NCBI GenBank assembly: GCA_024276655.1
Contig: JAJRWU010000130.1
Coordinates: 1-33,598, forward strand
Length of the DNA: 33,598 bases
Direction of reading: 5' to 3'
Source of the DNA: Planctomycetota bacterium
GTDB lineage: Bacteria > Planctomycetota > Planctomycetia > Pirellulales > Pirellulaceae
Each line of letters opens with the position of its first letter. The first letter of the stretch is position 1. The notes below the pieces were generated by a model, which saw only the letters and a list, made by a program, of their open reading frames with translations, was not told where the DNA came from and did no database searches. Shown here one piece after another: positions 16,971 to 24,639 of this stretch. The translations under genes and the position numbers were made by a program.

Positions 16971-17275
16971 CGAAGTGTCTGACCTATACTGCGTTCACTG
17001 GTTTACGATAATAGAGAACCGGCGTCTGAGAAAGTGTGGGAAATTACTTCCCGGTTCAGAAGCCCGGCTTTTTCAAAAAGCCGGGCTTCTCTCGCCGCCC
17101 ATTCGGGAGCCAGTTGCTCCACACTTCCGAAAACGGCATTTATGCCCAGCGGTCCTTAGACTATCCTAACACGCTATCTGTTCCATCTCGGGCTTTCTTA
17201 GTTTGATTGATCAGGACGCTTGACGCAACAATTGCAAGACTGAACACCACGCCGCACACAAAAGAGATTTCCCCG
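16971..17275. other. Divergent intergenic region, sulfatase / uxs
   Basis: 305 bases without a gene. It holds the family B repeat at 17048-17108. TATACT at 16985-16990 could be a plus-strand -10, but no -35 supports it. Confidence 0.5.
17048..17108. repeat. Family B palindromic element, copy 2
   Basis: Identical to the 10686 copy from TTCCCGGTTC through the entire hairpin (17058-17090); the right arm has diverged (CCCATTCGGGA). Located between two divergent start codons. Confidence 0.75.
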
Positions 17276-18250
17276 ATGAGTAGTATTCAACGCGTGCTGG
17301 TCACGGGCGGCGCCGGTTTTTTGGGGTCGCACCTTTGTGAACGGTTGGTCGACGCCGGACACGATGTCATTTGTCTTGACAACTTCTTCACCAGCCAGAA
17401 AACGAACGTCGCACATTTATTGAAGCACCCGAATTTCGAACTGATTCGACATGATATCACCTCGCCTATTTGGCTGGAGGTCGACCGGATTTACAACCTT
17501 GCTTGCCCCGCCGCGCCCGGCCACTACCAATACAACCCGATCAAAACGCTGAAAACGTCGGTCTTGGGCGCGATCAATGTTCTGGGCATGGCCAAACGCT
17601 GCCGCGCCCGCGTGTTACAGGCTTCCACCAGCGAAGTTTATGGCGACCCGGAAGTGCATCCGCAAACCGAAGCGTATCGGGGCAGCGTGAACCCGATCGG
17701 GCCTCGCGCGTGTTACGACGAAGGCAAACGCGCCGCCGAAACACTCTTCATGGACTACCGCCGCATGAACGGCGTGGAGGTGAAGCTGGTGCGAATTTTC
17801 AACACGTACGGTCCTCGCATGCATCCTTTCGATGGCCGCGTGGTTTCCAATTTCATTCGGCAGGCCTTGGCCGGCGAAGATATCACCTTGTTTGGCGATG
17901 GCGCCCAGACGCGTTCGTTTTGTTATCGCGACGATTTGGTCGAGGCCATGTTGAGAATGATGGAAACACCGGCGGATTTCGTCGGACCGATGAACATTGG
18001 GAACCCGGTTGAATTCAGTATTCGTGAGTTGGCGGAGTTGGTGATCGAACTAACGGGGTCGGCTTCGCAATTGGTGTTGCGTCCGCTTCCCGAAGACGAC
18101 CCCACCCGGCGGCGGCCCGATATCAGCTTGGCGAAAAAGCATATCGATTGGACGCCCAACACGCACCTGCGCGAGGGACTTTTGGCCACCATCGAATGGT
18201 TTCGCGGCATCGACCTTTCCCACTACCGCGCCCCGACGCCGAATTTCTAA
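17276..18250 (+). CDS. uxs: UDP-glucuronate decarboxylase (UDP-xylose synthase)
   Basis: Extended short-chain dehydrogenase converting UDP-glucuronate to UDP-xylose with bound NAD, for polysaccharide synthesis. The 324 residues show [14 protein letters not shown] (11-24) for [15 protein letters not shown], the typical [22 protein letters not shown], the catalytic Tyr/Lys pair in [10 protein letters not shown], and [16 protein letters not shown]. These are the signature words of bacterial UXS rather than of generic epimerases. I start at ATG 17276; an upstream in-frame ATG at 17207 adds 23 residues ahead of the Rossmann fold and is unlikely. A nuclease-like gene follows after 21 bases on the same strand. 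Confidence 0.92.
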   Translation: MSSIQRVLVTGGAGFLGSHLCERLVDAGHDVICLDNFFTSQKTNVAHLLKHPNFELIRHDITSPIWLEVDRIYNLACPAAPGHYQYNPIKTLKTSVLGAINVLGMAKRCRARVLQASTSEVYGDPEVHPQTEAYRGSVNPIGPRACYDEGKRAAETLFMDYRRMNGVEVKLVRIFNTYGPRMHPFDGRVVSNFIRQALAGEDITLFGDGAQTRSFCYRDDLVEAMLRMMETPADFVGPMNIGNPVEFSIRELAELVIELTGSASQLVLRPLPEDDPTRRRPDISLAKKHIDWTPNTHLREGLLATIEWFRGIDLSHYRAPTPNF

Positions 18251-18271
18251 GGTTTTCAAAGAGGGGCGGTT

Positions 18272-18850
18272 ATGTCGGATCCTCCAAAACGCTCCCGGCG
18301 GGTTCGTCGCAGAGTTCGCCTCTCCTGGCCGGTTATTCTGATTCTCGTCGTGCTCGCGATCGTCAGAATTGCAGGCAAGGTGCAAAAGCCGGCGCCGATG
18401 CCTGCGGCTCATTCCAGCGCGCTGTTGCGTGCGGGCGTTTGGCGGCTGGACCGCGTCGTGGACGGAGACACGATCATTGTTCGCAATCCGAAAGACGCCC
18501 ACGCGCCGCCGATTCGTATTCGTCTGCTCGGCATCGACACGCCAGAAGCCGTAAAACCCAATCATCCCGTCGAGCCCTGGGGACCCGAAGCCACCGCCTT
18601 CACTCGCCACTTCTTGAAAGGCGGCGAACTTCGCATTCGGCTCGACCGGCGCCGCGTCGACCAATACGGACGTTCCTTGGCTTATGTCTTCGTGGGCGAC
18701 GAAATGCTGAACGAAGCGCTTGTCCGCCATGGTCTGGCGCGAGCCAGCCTCTATTCCGGCGATTCCGCCGCCATGGCCCGAAAACTCCGAAAAGCCGAGC
18801 AAGCCGCCAAAAACGCCAAGGCGGGAATTTGGTCGGGCGCCGCCGATTGA
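18272..18850 (+). CDS. Membrane-anchored thermonuclease-like protein (SNase domain)
   Basis: Staphylococcal-nuclease-fold protein of 192 residues. A very basic N-terminus (residues 5-17) precedes one membrane helix (about 18-35); the SNase domain covers about 55-188. Catalytic and Ca2+-site residues are present: VVDGDTI (62-68), RLLGIDTPE (84-92) with Arg84, Asp89 and Glu92, and DQYGRSLAY with Arg134. It therefore looks catalytically intact, acting on nucleic acid outside the membrane. Stop-to-start spacing of 21 bases suggests co-transcription with uxs, though no functional link is obvious. A long stretch of repeats follows. Confidence 0.88.
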   Translation: MSDPPKRSRRVRRRVRLSWPVILILVVLAIVRIAGKVQKPAPMPAAHSSALLRAGVWRLDRVVDGDTIIVRNPKDAHAPPIRIRLLGIDTPEAVKPNHPVEPWGPEATAFTRHFLKGGELRIRLDRRRVDQYGRSLAYVFVGDEMLNEALVRHGLARASLYSGDSAAMARKLRKAEQAAKNAKAGIWSGAAD

Positions 18851-18894
18851 AGCAGGCAAGAGTTCGTTACAAGGCGGAGGCTTGACAGCCATTC

Positions 18895-18993
18895 GGAACA
18901 GTCCCGAAATTACATACCGAATTAAAAGCCCGGCATTTTGAAAATGCCGGGCTTTTTTGAGCTACAACCGGGAACTTATTTCGGGACTGTTCC
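18895..18993. repeat. 99-bp palindromic element, family A copy 2 (MITE/REPIN-like)
   Basis: Starts and ends with a perfect 16-base terminal inverted repeat (GGAACAGTCCCGAAAT and its complement at 18978-18993) around the core hairpin at 18924-18956. In opposite orientation to the 8081 copy and of identical length. The arms are better preserved than in that copy. Its position 44 bases after the nuclease stop allows a secondary use as terminator. Confidence 0.85.
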
Positions 18994-19663
18994 TTAGCCG
19001 GCGGTCAGCGCAGCGCCACCGCCGGTATCGGCCGCGCAATCACTCCCGCATCCCGGCGGGATGCCAGATGCAGCGGTTTGGTAAACGCCTCGAAACAACG
19101 TCGTCATTCGCGCCGCCCACCGTTGGAGTGTACGATGGCCTTCCAAGGCCGTCGAAACGGGATGTTCCGAGGGTGTAGCCGGCAAGGAAATAGAGGCGGT
19201 TTGATCGGAAAATTGTCAATAGTTATTTGTCAATGCTCATTTGTCATTGGAGGGAGTGGCCGTTCCGGCGCAGCGCCGGCGCCGAACCAGTACCGTCAGG
19301 CAAGGACAATGGAGTCAAGGACAATAAGGACAATGGAATCATCGACAAATTATTCGTTGGTCGCCGGCAAATAACAAATGACCATTGACAAATAACTATT
19401 GATAAATGAGGTTCAAGTCTTCTCAATGAATCAGCGGGATGCCGGAATCAGCGGGATGCCGGCTACACCCATGTACCGCGAGCAGACCGACGGCCTTGGA
19501 AGGCCAGCGTACGTTGTCTCCGTACATTTGTGTATGAACGACAGACTCCAACCCAACGGCGCTCCAACTTGTGGGCGGGTGGGGGGGGTGTTAAAATCAC
19601 GCCTTGTTGGCGGCGCGGCCCGCGCCCCCCCTTTCTTTGGCCCCTCTTTCAGGGAACGCCCGC
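18994..19663. other. Repeat-dense intergenic region upstream of the IDH-like gene
   Basis: No gene. In order: a 17-base palindrome GCATCCCGGCGGGATGC (19049-19065); a 25-base repeat (19130-19154) whose inverse is at 19488-19512; GTAGCCGGC near 19173 and its inverse GCCGGCTAC at 19457-19465; an AT-rich word near 19214-19249 (TCAATAGTTATTTGTCAATG) and its inverse within 19368-19408; and a 17-base tandem duplication (GAATCAGCGGGATGCCG, 19428-19461). The last 40 bases carry the ribosome-binding site of the next gene. Confidence 0.7.
19130..19512. repeat. Nested inverted-repeat structure
   Basis: The outer arms (25 bases, one mismatch) contain the self-complementary GGCCTTCCAAGGCC. Inside them two further repeat pairs, GTAGCCGGC and the TTATTTGTCAATG-type word, are inverted in the same nesting order, so about 380 bases could fold back imperfectly. 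The outer arm belongs to the same family as the arms at 20881-20952. Confidence 0.7.
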
Positions 19664-20749
19664 GTGAGCGAGAAGTCGAACTTAAAAATTGCAGTCATCG
19701 GCGGCGATGGCACTGGTCCGGAAGTCACGGCGGAGGCCCTCAAGGTTTTGGCGGCGGTGGCCAAACAGGACGATTTCTCGTTCGAGCTGAAAGATTTTGA
19801 TTTCGGCGGCGAGCGTTATCTGCGCACCGGTGAAACCTTGCCGGCGGGCGCGGTCGACGAATTACGGACCTTCGACGCCATTTTGCTCGGCGCCGTGGGG
19901 CATCCTGACGTACCGCCCGGCGTGCTGGAAAAAGGGCTGCTGCTGGAGCTGCGTTTCCAGTTGGATCAGTACATCAACCTGCGGCCCGTGAAGCTTTTTC
20001 CCGGTGTGGAAACGCCGCTGGCGGGAAAAAAACCGGAAGACATCGACTTCGTTGTGGTGCGTGAAAACACGGAAGACATGTACTGCGGCATCGGCGGTTT
20101 TCTGAAGAAACACACGCCCGATGAAGTCGCCACGCAAACCGCCGTTTACACCCGCAAGGGTTGCGAACGGTGCATTCGCTGGGCCTTCGATTTCACACGC
20201 CGCCGCAACAACCCCAAAGGCAAGCGGCTGACCTTGGTGGCCAAAACAAACGTGCTGACCTTCGGCCACGACCTCTGGGACCGCACCTTTCGCGATGTCG
20301 CTAAGGAATATTCAGACGTCGAAGCCGATTACAATCACGTCGACGCCTGCTGCATGTGGATGGTCAAGAACCCGGAATACTACGACGTCATTGTCACGAC
20401 CAACATGTTCGGCGACATCATCACCGACTTGGCTGGCATTCTACAAGGCGGAATGGGCGTGGCGGCGGGCGGCAACATCAATCCCGACGCTGGCGGCGTG
20501 AGCATGTTCGAACCGATGGGCGGCAGCGCTCCCAAATACACCGGAAAAAACGTGATCAACCCGATTGCCGCCATCAACGCGCTTTCGATGCTCTTGGTGC
20601 AATCTGGTCATGAAGCTTCCGGGCAACGCGTGCTGGCTGCTTTGCAAAAGGTGACGGGCGAAAAAATGAAGAGCCAGGCGGCTGGGAAAATGGGCTACAG
20701 CACCAGCCAGGTCGGCGATTTGGTCGTCGCGGCGTTGAACGACGCCTAG
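19664..20749 (+). CDS. Isocitrate / 3-isopropylmalate dehydrogenase family enzyme
   Basis: NAD(P)-dependent beta-decarboxylating dehydrogenase, 361 residues. Markers are AVIGGDGTGPEVT at the N-terminus, VVRENTEDMYCGIGG (about 130-144), LVAKTNVLTF, the metal-binding NMFGDIITDLAG and MGGSAPKYTGKN with the nucleotide-binding region. RENTED-type sequence at the substrate loop is closer to isocitrate-type enzymes than to typical LeuB, but planctomycete homologues are often named 3-isopropylmalate dehydrogenase; I cannot separate the two roles. No leuA, leuC or leuD is near. The start is the GTG at 19664 with AGGGAA about eight bases before it; 20 extra codons upstream are unlikely. Confidence 0.85.
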   Translation: MSEKSNLKIAVIGGDGTGPEVTAEALKVLAAVAKQDDFSFELKDFDFGGERYLRTGETLPAGAVDELRTFDAILLGAVGHPDVPPGVLEKGLLLELRFQLDQYINLRPVKLFPGVETPLAGKKPEDIDFVVVRENTEDMYCGIGGFLKKHTPDEVATQTAVYTRKGCERCIRWAFDFTRRRNNPKGKRLTLVAKTNVLTFGHDLWDRTFRDVAKEYSDVEADYNHVDACCMWMVKNPEYYDVIVTTNMFGDIITDLAGILQGGMGVAAGGNINPDAGGVSMFEPMGGSAPKYTGKNVINPIAAINALSMLLVQSGHEASGQRVLAALQKVTGEKMKSQAAGKMGYSTSQVGDLVVAALNDA

Positions 20750-20880
20750 CAACATAGCGGCGCCGCTTAAATCCAGATGGGCCGATTTCTCGAATTTCGC
20801 TATATTATCGGGACGCTGCCGAAGAACCATTGGCAATGCGGCGCGACGTCCGACGACTAAGATGGTGTTTGGAAACGAAA

Positions 20881-20952
20881 GTACGATGGCCTTCCGAGGC
20901 CGTCGCACGCCTCGAACCTCTGCAAATCGACGGCCTTGGAAGGCCATCGTAC
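20881..20952. repeat. Long hairpin upstream of signal peptidase gene
   Basis: Two 25-base arms (20881-20905 and 20928-20952, one mismatch) around a 22-base loop, each arm itself containing GGCCTTCC-(G/A)AGGCC-like symmetry. Same family as the arms at 19130 and 19488. It lies 131 bases after the dehydrogenase gene and 57 bases before the next start. Confidence 0.85.
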
Positions 20953-21009
20953 GGTGGAGGCGAGTTTCAAAACGCTTTCCTGAGAAAACGCTAGAGGTCT
21001 ATTTGAGTG

Positions 21010-22719
21010 ATGTCTAAATTAAAGAACAAAAAGAAACCGCCCAACCAACACAAGGCCAAGGCGGCCGAATCGCCGAAGGTTATCCAGCCGCCGCGGTTCA
21101 ATCCTCGAGCGTCTCGTTCGACGCGGGAATTCGTGGAATCGATCGTGATCGCGATTGTGTTGGCGTTTCTTTTCCGGGGATTCGAGGCCGAAGCGTTCGT
21201 GATTCCCACGGGATCCATGGCGCCAACGCTGTACGGCAACCATAAAGACGTGGTTTGCTCGGAGTGCGGCTTTCGCTATTCCACCGGCGCCAGCATTGAA
21301 AACAAAGACAATCTTCGTCCTGAACGCGTCATTGGCACAACGTGCCCGATTTGCCACTATCTGATGGATATCACGCAGCGGCAGCGAACGTATACCGGCG
21401 ATCGCATTCTGGTGGGGAAGTTCGTCGAGCCAAAAGCGTTCGACCGGTGGGATATCATCGTCTTCAAATTTCCGGGCGATGCAAAACAGAATTACATCAA
21501 GCGGCTGATCGGCTTACCGGGCGAGAAGGTCATGGTGCATGGCGGTGATATCTACATTCAATCGCCGGGCGAAAACGAATTCCATATCGCACGGAAACCG
21601 GCCGGCAAAACAAAGGCGATGTTGCAGTTGGTCGACGACAATCGCTTCATCGCGGATTCGATGAAAAAAGTGGGCTGGCCCTCGCGCTGGCAACCTTGGG
21701 CCCGAGAAGGCGTGGCCTCTCCCGCGGCATGGCGCGCCGCCGAAGATGGCCACGCGTATGAAACCGATGGCGCTGGCGGCGAAGCTTGGCTGCGGTACCG
21801 TCATCTTTTTCCAAACTACGACGACTGGGGCGATCTGGCCCAGGGACGGCAACCCCCTGGCCTGATGCGGCGGCGAGGGAAATTGATTACCGATTTCTGC
21901 GCCTACAATGCGATCGCCACCGAATTTTGGCCCGACGAAGTAAAGCATGAAGTTGGCGTGCATTGGGCGCCTGATTTGGCCTTGGAAACAGAGGTGGAGG
22001 TCAAGAGCGCGCAGGGCATGCTGTTGCTCGACATCGTTCAAGGAGGCGTTCACTACGAATGCCAGATCGACATCGCCACCGGCCGAGCGGAATTAACGGC
22101 CGACCGCGGCGCCCAACCGTTCGACGCCCAAGCGGGCGATGCCGGCGCTTCGCCTCCAACCGCCGAAACGTCCATTCGGGGCGCCGGCGTGTACCGCTTG
22201 CGATTCTCCAATGTTGATCGCGGTTTGAAGCTTTGGGTCAACAACAAGCTGATTGTGTTTTCCTCGCCCGCCACCTACACCCTCGATCGTTTGGCGGAGC
22301 CGAAATGGCGGGAAACCGATCCGCTCGACATCGCGCCGGTGGGCGTGGGCGTGCGCGGCGCGGCGGTAAAACTGAACTACCTGCGAGTGCTCCGCGATGT
22401 GTATTATATTGCCATCAGTTATCACTCGCACGGCGCCGATCGCGACAACGATTACGACTTGCCGCAGAATTTCGATACCGAAGAGATCTTCTCAAACCCC
22501 AAAATCTGGGCCACGACCAAACTTTTTGCTTCGCGGCGGCAACGCGTATTCCCCTTGCAAAACGACCAATTCTTTCCCATGGGCGACAACAGTCCCGCCA
22601 GTTCCGACGCCAGGCTCTGGCCCCAAGGCTCTTTCGTCGAACGCGATTTAATGATCGGCAAGGCGTTAATGATTTACTGGCCTTCCCCCCAAGTGACGCG
22701 CATCGGCCTGATTCGCTAG
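21010..22719 (+). CDS. lepB: Signal peptidase I with large internal insert
   Basis: Membrane serine protease that removes signal peptides, 569 residues instead of the usual 200-330. One membrane helix (about 43-57) leads to the catalytic Ser69 in IPTGSMAPTL; a zinc-ribbon-like pair CSEC (83-86) and CPIC (112-115) follows; the catalytic Lys164 is in NYIKRLIGLPGE. The conserved last box FPMGDNSPASSDARLW sits at about 521-536. Between them about 330 residues are inserted, of which 318-465 look like a beta-sandwich (LamG/DUF1080-like: VEVKSAQGMLLLDI, LRFSNVDRGLKLWVNN, VGVRGAAVKLNYLRV). Long planctomycete signal peptidases of this type exist. ATG 21010 is preferred over the adjacent GTG. Confidence 0.9.
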   Translation: MSKLKNKKKPPNQHKAKAAESPKVIQPPRFNPRASRSTREFVESIVIAIVLAFLFRGFEAEAFVIPTGSMAPTLYGNHKDVVCSECGFRYSTGASIENKDNLRPERVIGTTCPICHYLMDITQRQRTYTGDRILVGKFVEPKAFDRWDIIVFKFPGDAKQNYIKRLIGLPGEKVMVHGGDIYIQSPGENEFHIARKPAGKTKAMLQLVDDNRFIADSMKKVGWPSRWQPWAREGVASPAAWRAAEDGHAYETDGAGGEAWLRYRHLFPNYDDWGDLAQGRQPPGLMRRRGKLITDFCAYNAIATEFWPDEVKHEVGVHWAPDLALETEVEVKSAQGMLLLDIVQGGVHYECQIDIATGRAELTADRGAQPFDAQAGDAGASPPTAETSIRGAGVYRLRFSNVDRGLKLWVNNKLIVFSSPATYTLDRLAEPKWRETDPLDIAPVGVGVRGAAVKLNYLRVLRDVYYIAISYHSHGADRDNDYDLPQNFDTEEIFSNPKIWATTKLFASRRQRVFPLQNDQFFPMGDNSPASSDARLWPQGSFVERDLMIGKALMIYWPSPQVTRIGLIR

Positions 22720-22745
22720 TTATATTTCACACGGCCGGCAATGGC

Positions 22746-22835
22746 TCGTTTAACGGCAAGCCGAAGGCGGCTGTGTTTTGAGCCTACGCGTTCGGGCAGA
22801 ACAGAAAACGCAGTCTTCGGCTTGCCGTTAAACGA
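22746..22835. repeat. Inverted repeat with perfect 21-base arms
   Basis: Arms 22746-22766 (TCGTTTAACGGCAAGCCGAA plus G) and 22815-22835 are exact reverse complements around a 48-base loop. It is a different repeat family from the CCCGGC elements. Located 26 bases after the lepB stop, so it can act as a terminator or processing site, but lacks a T tract. Confidence 0.85.
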
Positions 22836-22926
22836 AAAATGCGACATTGGCGCCAGAAAAGATGCAACTGTGTCAACCCTTACCGTGTGGAGCATATTCC
22901 CGCTGTTGGTCATGGAGGATTGGAGA

Positions 22927-23742
22927 ATGACGATTCTGGAAGTCGAGAAGTTGGTGAAATCGTTCGGCCGGCGGCGGGTTGTCGATGGCGTGAGCTTTCA
23001 TGTCAATGTCGGTGAGATTGTCGGCCTCTTGGGTCCCAACGGCGCCGGCAAAACAACCTGTTTTCGCATGGCCTGCGGCATGCTTCGCCCCGATGGCGGC
23101 AGAGTGCGGCTCTCGGGGGTTGATGTGACGAACTGGCCCATGCATCGCCGCGCCGCCGATGGCGGTATGGGATATCTGGCTCAGGAATCGAGCGTGTTTC
23201 GAAAACTGACCACCGAACAAAACCTGTTGGGCATGATGGAACTGCTCGGCTTCAACCGCAAAGCGCGCAAAGCCCGCTGCGAGGAATTGCTGGAACAGTT
23301 CAAAATCACGCACATTCGCCGCTCCAAGGCGGGCAGCCTGTCCGGTGGAGAAAGAAGGCGGTTGGAAATCGCTCGCTGTTTGATCTCTGAACCCGAAATT
23401 ATTCTGCTCGACGAGCCTTTCGCCGGAATCGACCCGGTCACGGTGCAGAGCATACAAAACATCGTGCGTGAACTACGCCAACGCGGTATTTCCATTCTGA
23501 TCACCGACCACCAGGTTCGCGAAACCCTGGAAATTACCGACCGCAGTTATGTGATTCGCGCCGGAAGCGTGCTTTGCGATGGCCAGCCCGACGTCGTGAT
23601 TGCGCACCCCGAAGCGCGCAAATACTATTTCGGCGAAGGCCTCGATTTATCATCGGCGACCGAGGCGGCAACAACAGGCAATGCCCCGGTTGCCGACCCA
23701 GTCGACCAATCCTTGCGTCGTCCCAACGCGCGCAGCGCGTGA
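22927..23742 (+). CDS. lptB: LptB-like ABC transporter ATPase
   Basis: Cytoplasmic ATPase of the lipopolysaccharide export ABC transporter (LptB2FG), 271 residues. Walker A GPNGAGKTT (36-44), Q-loop GYLAQESSVFRKLT with the LptB-typical Ser-Val-Phe-Arg, signature SLSGGERRRLEIARCL, Walker B IILLDEPFAGIDP and switch His in LITDHQVRETL, followed by the LptB-type ITDRSYVIRAG. The C-terminal 30 residues are a variable tail. GGAGG at 22914-22918 stands eight bases before ATG 22927; the frame runs 62 codons upstream through the inverted repeat and is not coding there. Partners LptF/LptG are not in the window. Confidence 0.88.
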   Translation: MTILEVEKLVKSFGRRRVVDGVSFHVNVGEIVGLLGPNGAGKTTCFRMACGMLRPDGGRVRLSGVDVTNWPMHRRAADGGMGYLAQESSVFRKLTTEQNLLGMMELLGFNRKARKARCEELLEQFKITHIRRSKAGSLSGGERRRLEIARCLISEPEIILLDEPFAGIDPVTVQSIQNIVRELRQRGISILITDHQVRETLEITDRSYVIRAGSVLCDGQPDVVIAHPEARKYYFGEGLDLSSATEAATTGNAPVADPVDQSLRRPNARSA

Positions 23743-23787
23743 GCAACCGCGCCGAAATTAAACGCCGCCTGCGTTCGCCGCCGCCCA

Positions 23788-23838
23788 AGAGGCCCGGATT
23801 TTTCAAAACGCCGGGCTTCTAAAACGCCAACTGGGGAT
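23788..23838. repeat. Family B palindromic element, degenerate copy 3
   Basis: Hairpin AGAGGCCCGGATTTTT / AAAACGCCGGGCTTCT with mismatches, followed by CGCCAACTGGGGAT that matches the right arm of the 10686 copy. It separates the LptB-like gene from the deacetylase gene. Confidence 0.65.
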
Positions 23839-23870
23839 CTAATGATTCTCTATTTTCTTGGAGTGTGTTC

Positions 23871-24581
23871 ATGAAGTGTGACTTCTCCGCCGACCGGGTT
23901 CTGGCGGTCGTCGCCCACCCTGATGACGCCGAACTTTTTTGCGCCGGCGCCTTGGCCCGCGCTCGTCGCGATGGCGCGAGCATTGCCGTCTGCGTACTCT
24001 GCCAAGGCGACAAGGGCCAGCCCGATCCGCCCATTGTCGAGCTTGCCTCGGTGCGGCGGGGAGAAATGCAGGAGGCGGCCGCGTTGCTCGACGCCGAACT
24101 ATTCTGGGGCGATATTCCCGATGGCCAACTGGCCGATACGCCCGAAACCCGTGCATTGTTGCTCGAAATCTTTCGGCAGTTCCAACCCACCTTGGTGCTG
24201 GGGCACGCGGCCGAAGATTACCACGCCGATCATCGCGCGGCCAGCGCGCTCACCGAAGCCGCCACCTGGTTCGCCGCCTCGCGCGGCCACGTCACGACAT
24301 CGCCCCCGCTGGCCGCGCCGCCCGCCCTCTGGTGGATGGACACCATCACCATGACCGCCGCCGAGCCGAGTTTGTATCTCGATATCTCGGAGTTCGTCGA
24401 CCTCAAACGCGCCATGCTGGATTGCCATCGCTCGCAATTGGCGCGTGGCGAGAGCGACGACTTTTCACCCTTGCTGGAACACGTGGAGCGATTGTACCAA
24501 ACGCGCGGCGCCCAATCGGGAGTTGCCGCCGCCGAAGCCTTTCGGCCGCACACCGCCTGGAAACGGCTGGCCGCTTGGTGA
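23871..24581 (+). CDS. LmbE/PIG-L family deacetylase
   Basis: Zinc-dependent N-deacetylase fold, 236 residues. The metal site is AHPDDAEL (about 15-22) with a later His in DYHADHRAAS; the strand-helix pattern VLCQGDKGQP, DIPDGQLAD and PTLVLGHAAEDYH follows the family. Substrates in the family include N-acetylglucosaminyl conjugates such as the bacillithiol or mycothiol precursors, but no thiol-pathway partner is nearby, so substrate is open. ATG 23871 is chosen over GTG 23865 because TTGGAG at 23858-23863 gives a seven-base spacing. Confidence 0.88.
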   Translation: MKCDFSADRVLAVVAHPDDAELFCAGALARARRDGASIAVCVLCQGDKGQPDPPIVELASVRRGEMQEAAALLDAELFWGDIPDGQLADTPETRALLLEIFRQFQPTLVLGHAAEDYHADHRAASALTEAATWFAASRGHVTTSPPLAAPPALWWMDTITMTAAEPSLYLDISEFVDLKRAMLDCHRSQLARGESDDFSPLLEHVERLYQTRGAQSGVAAAEAFRPHTAWKRLAAW

Positions 24582-24639
24582 ATTTCCGCGCCGGCCGCAA
24601 GCCGGGCTTCCGAACCGGAAGGTGTATTCCCGCGTTTTG

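Noticed and set aside
16985-16990. TATACT as a promoter for uxs
   Set aside because: No -35 at suitable distance and almost 290 bases from the start codon.
17276-18850. uxs and nuclease genes as a defence module
   Set aside because: UDP-xylose synthesis plus a common SNase protein; no defence-system partners nearby, so chance operon pairing is simpler.
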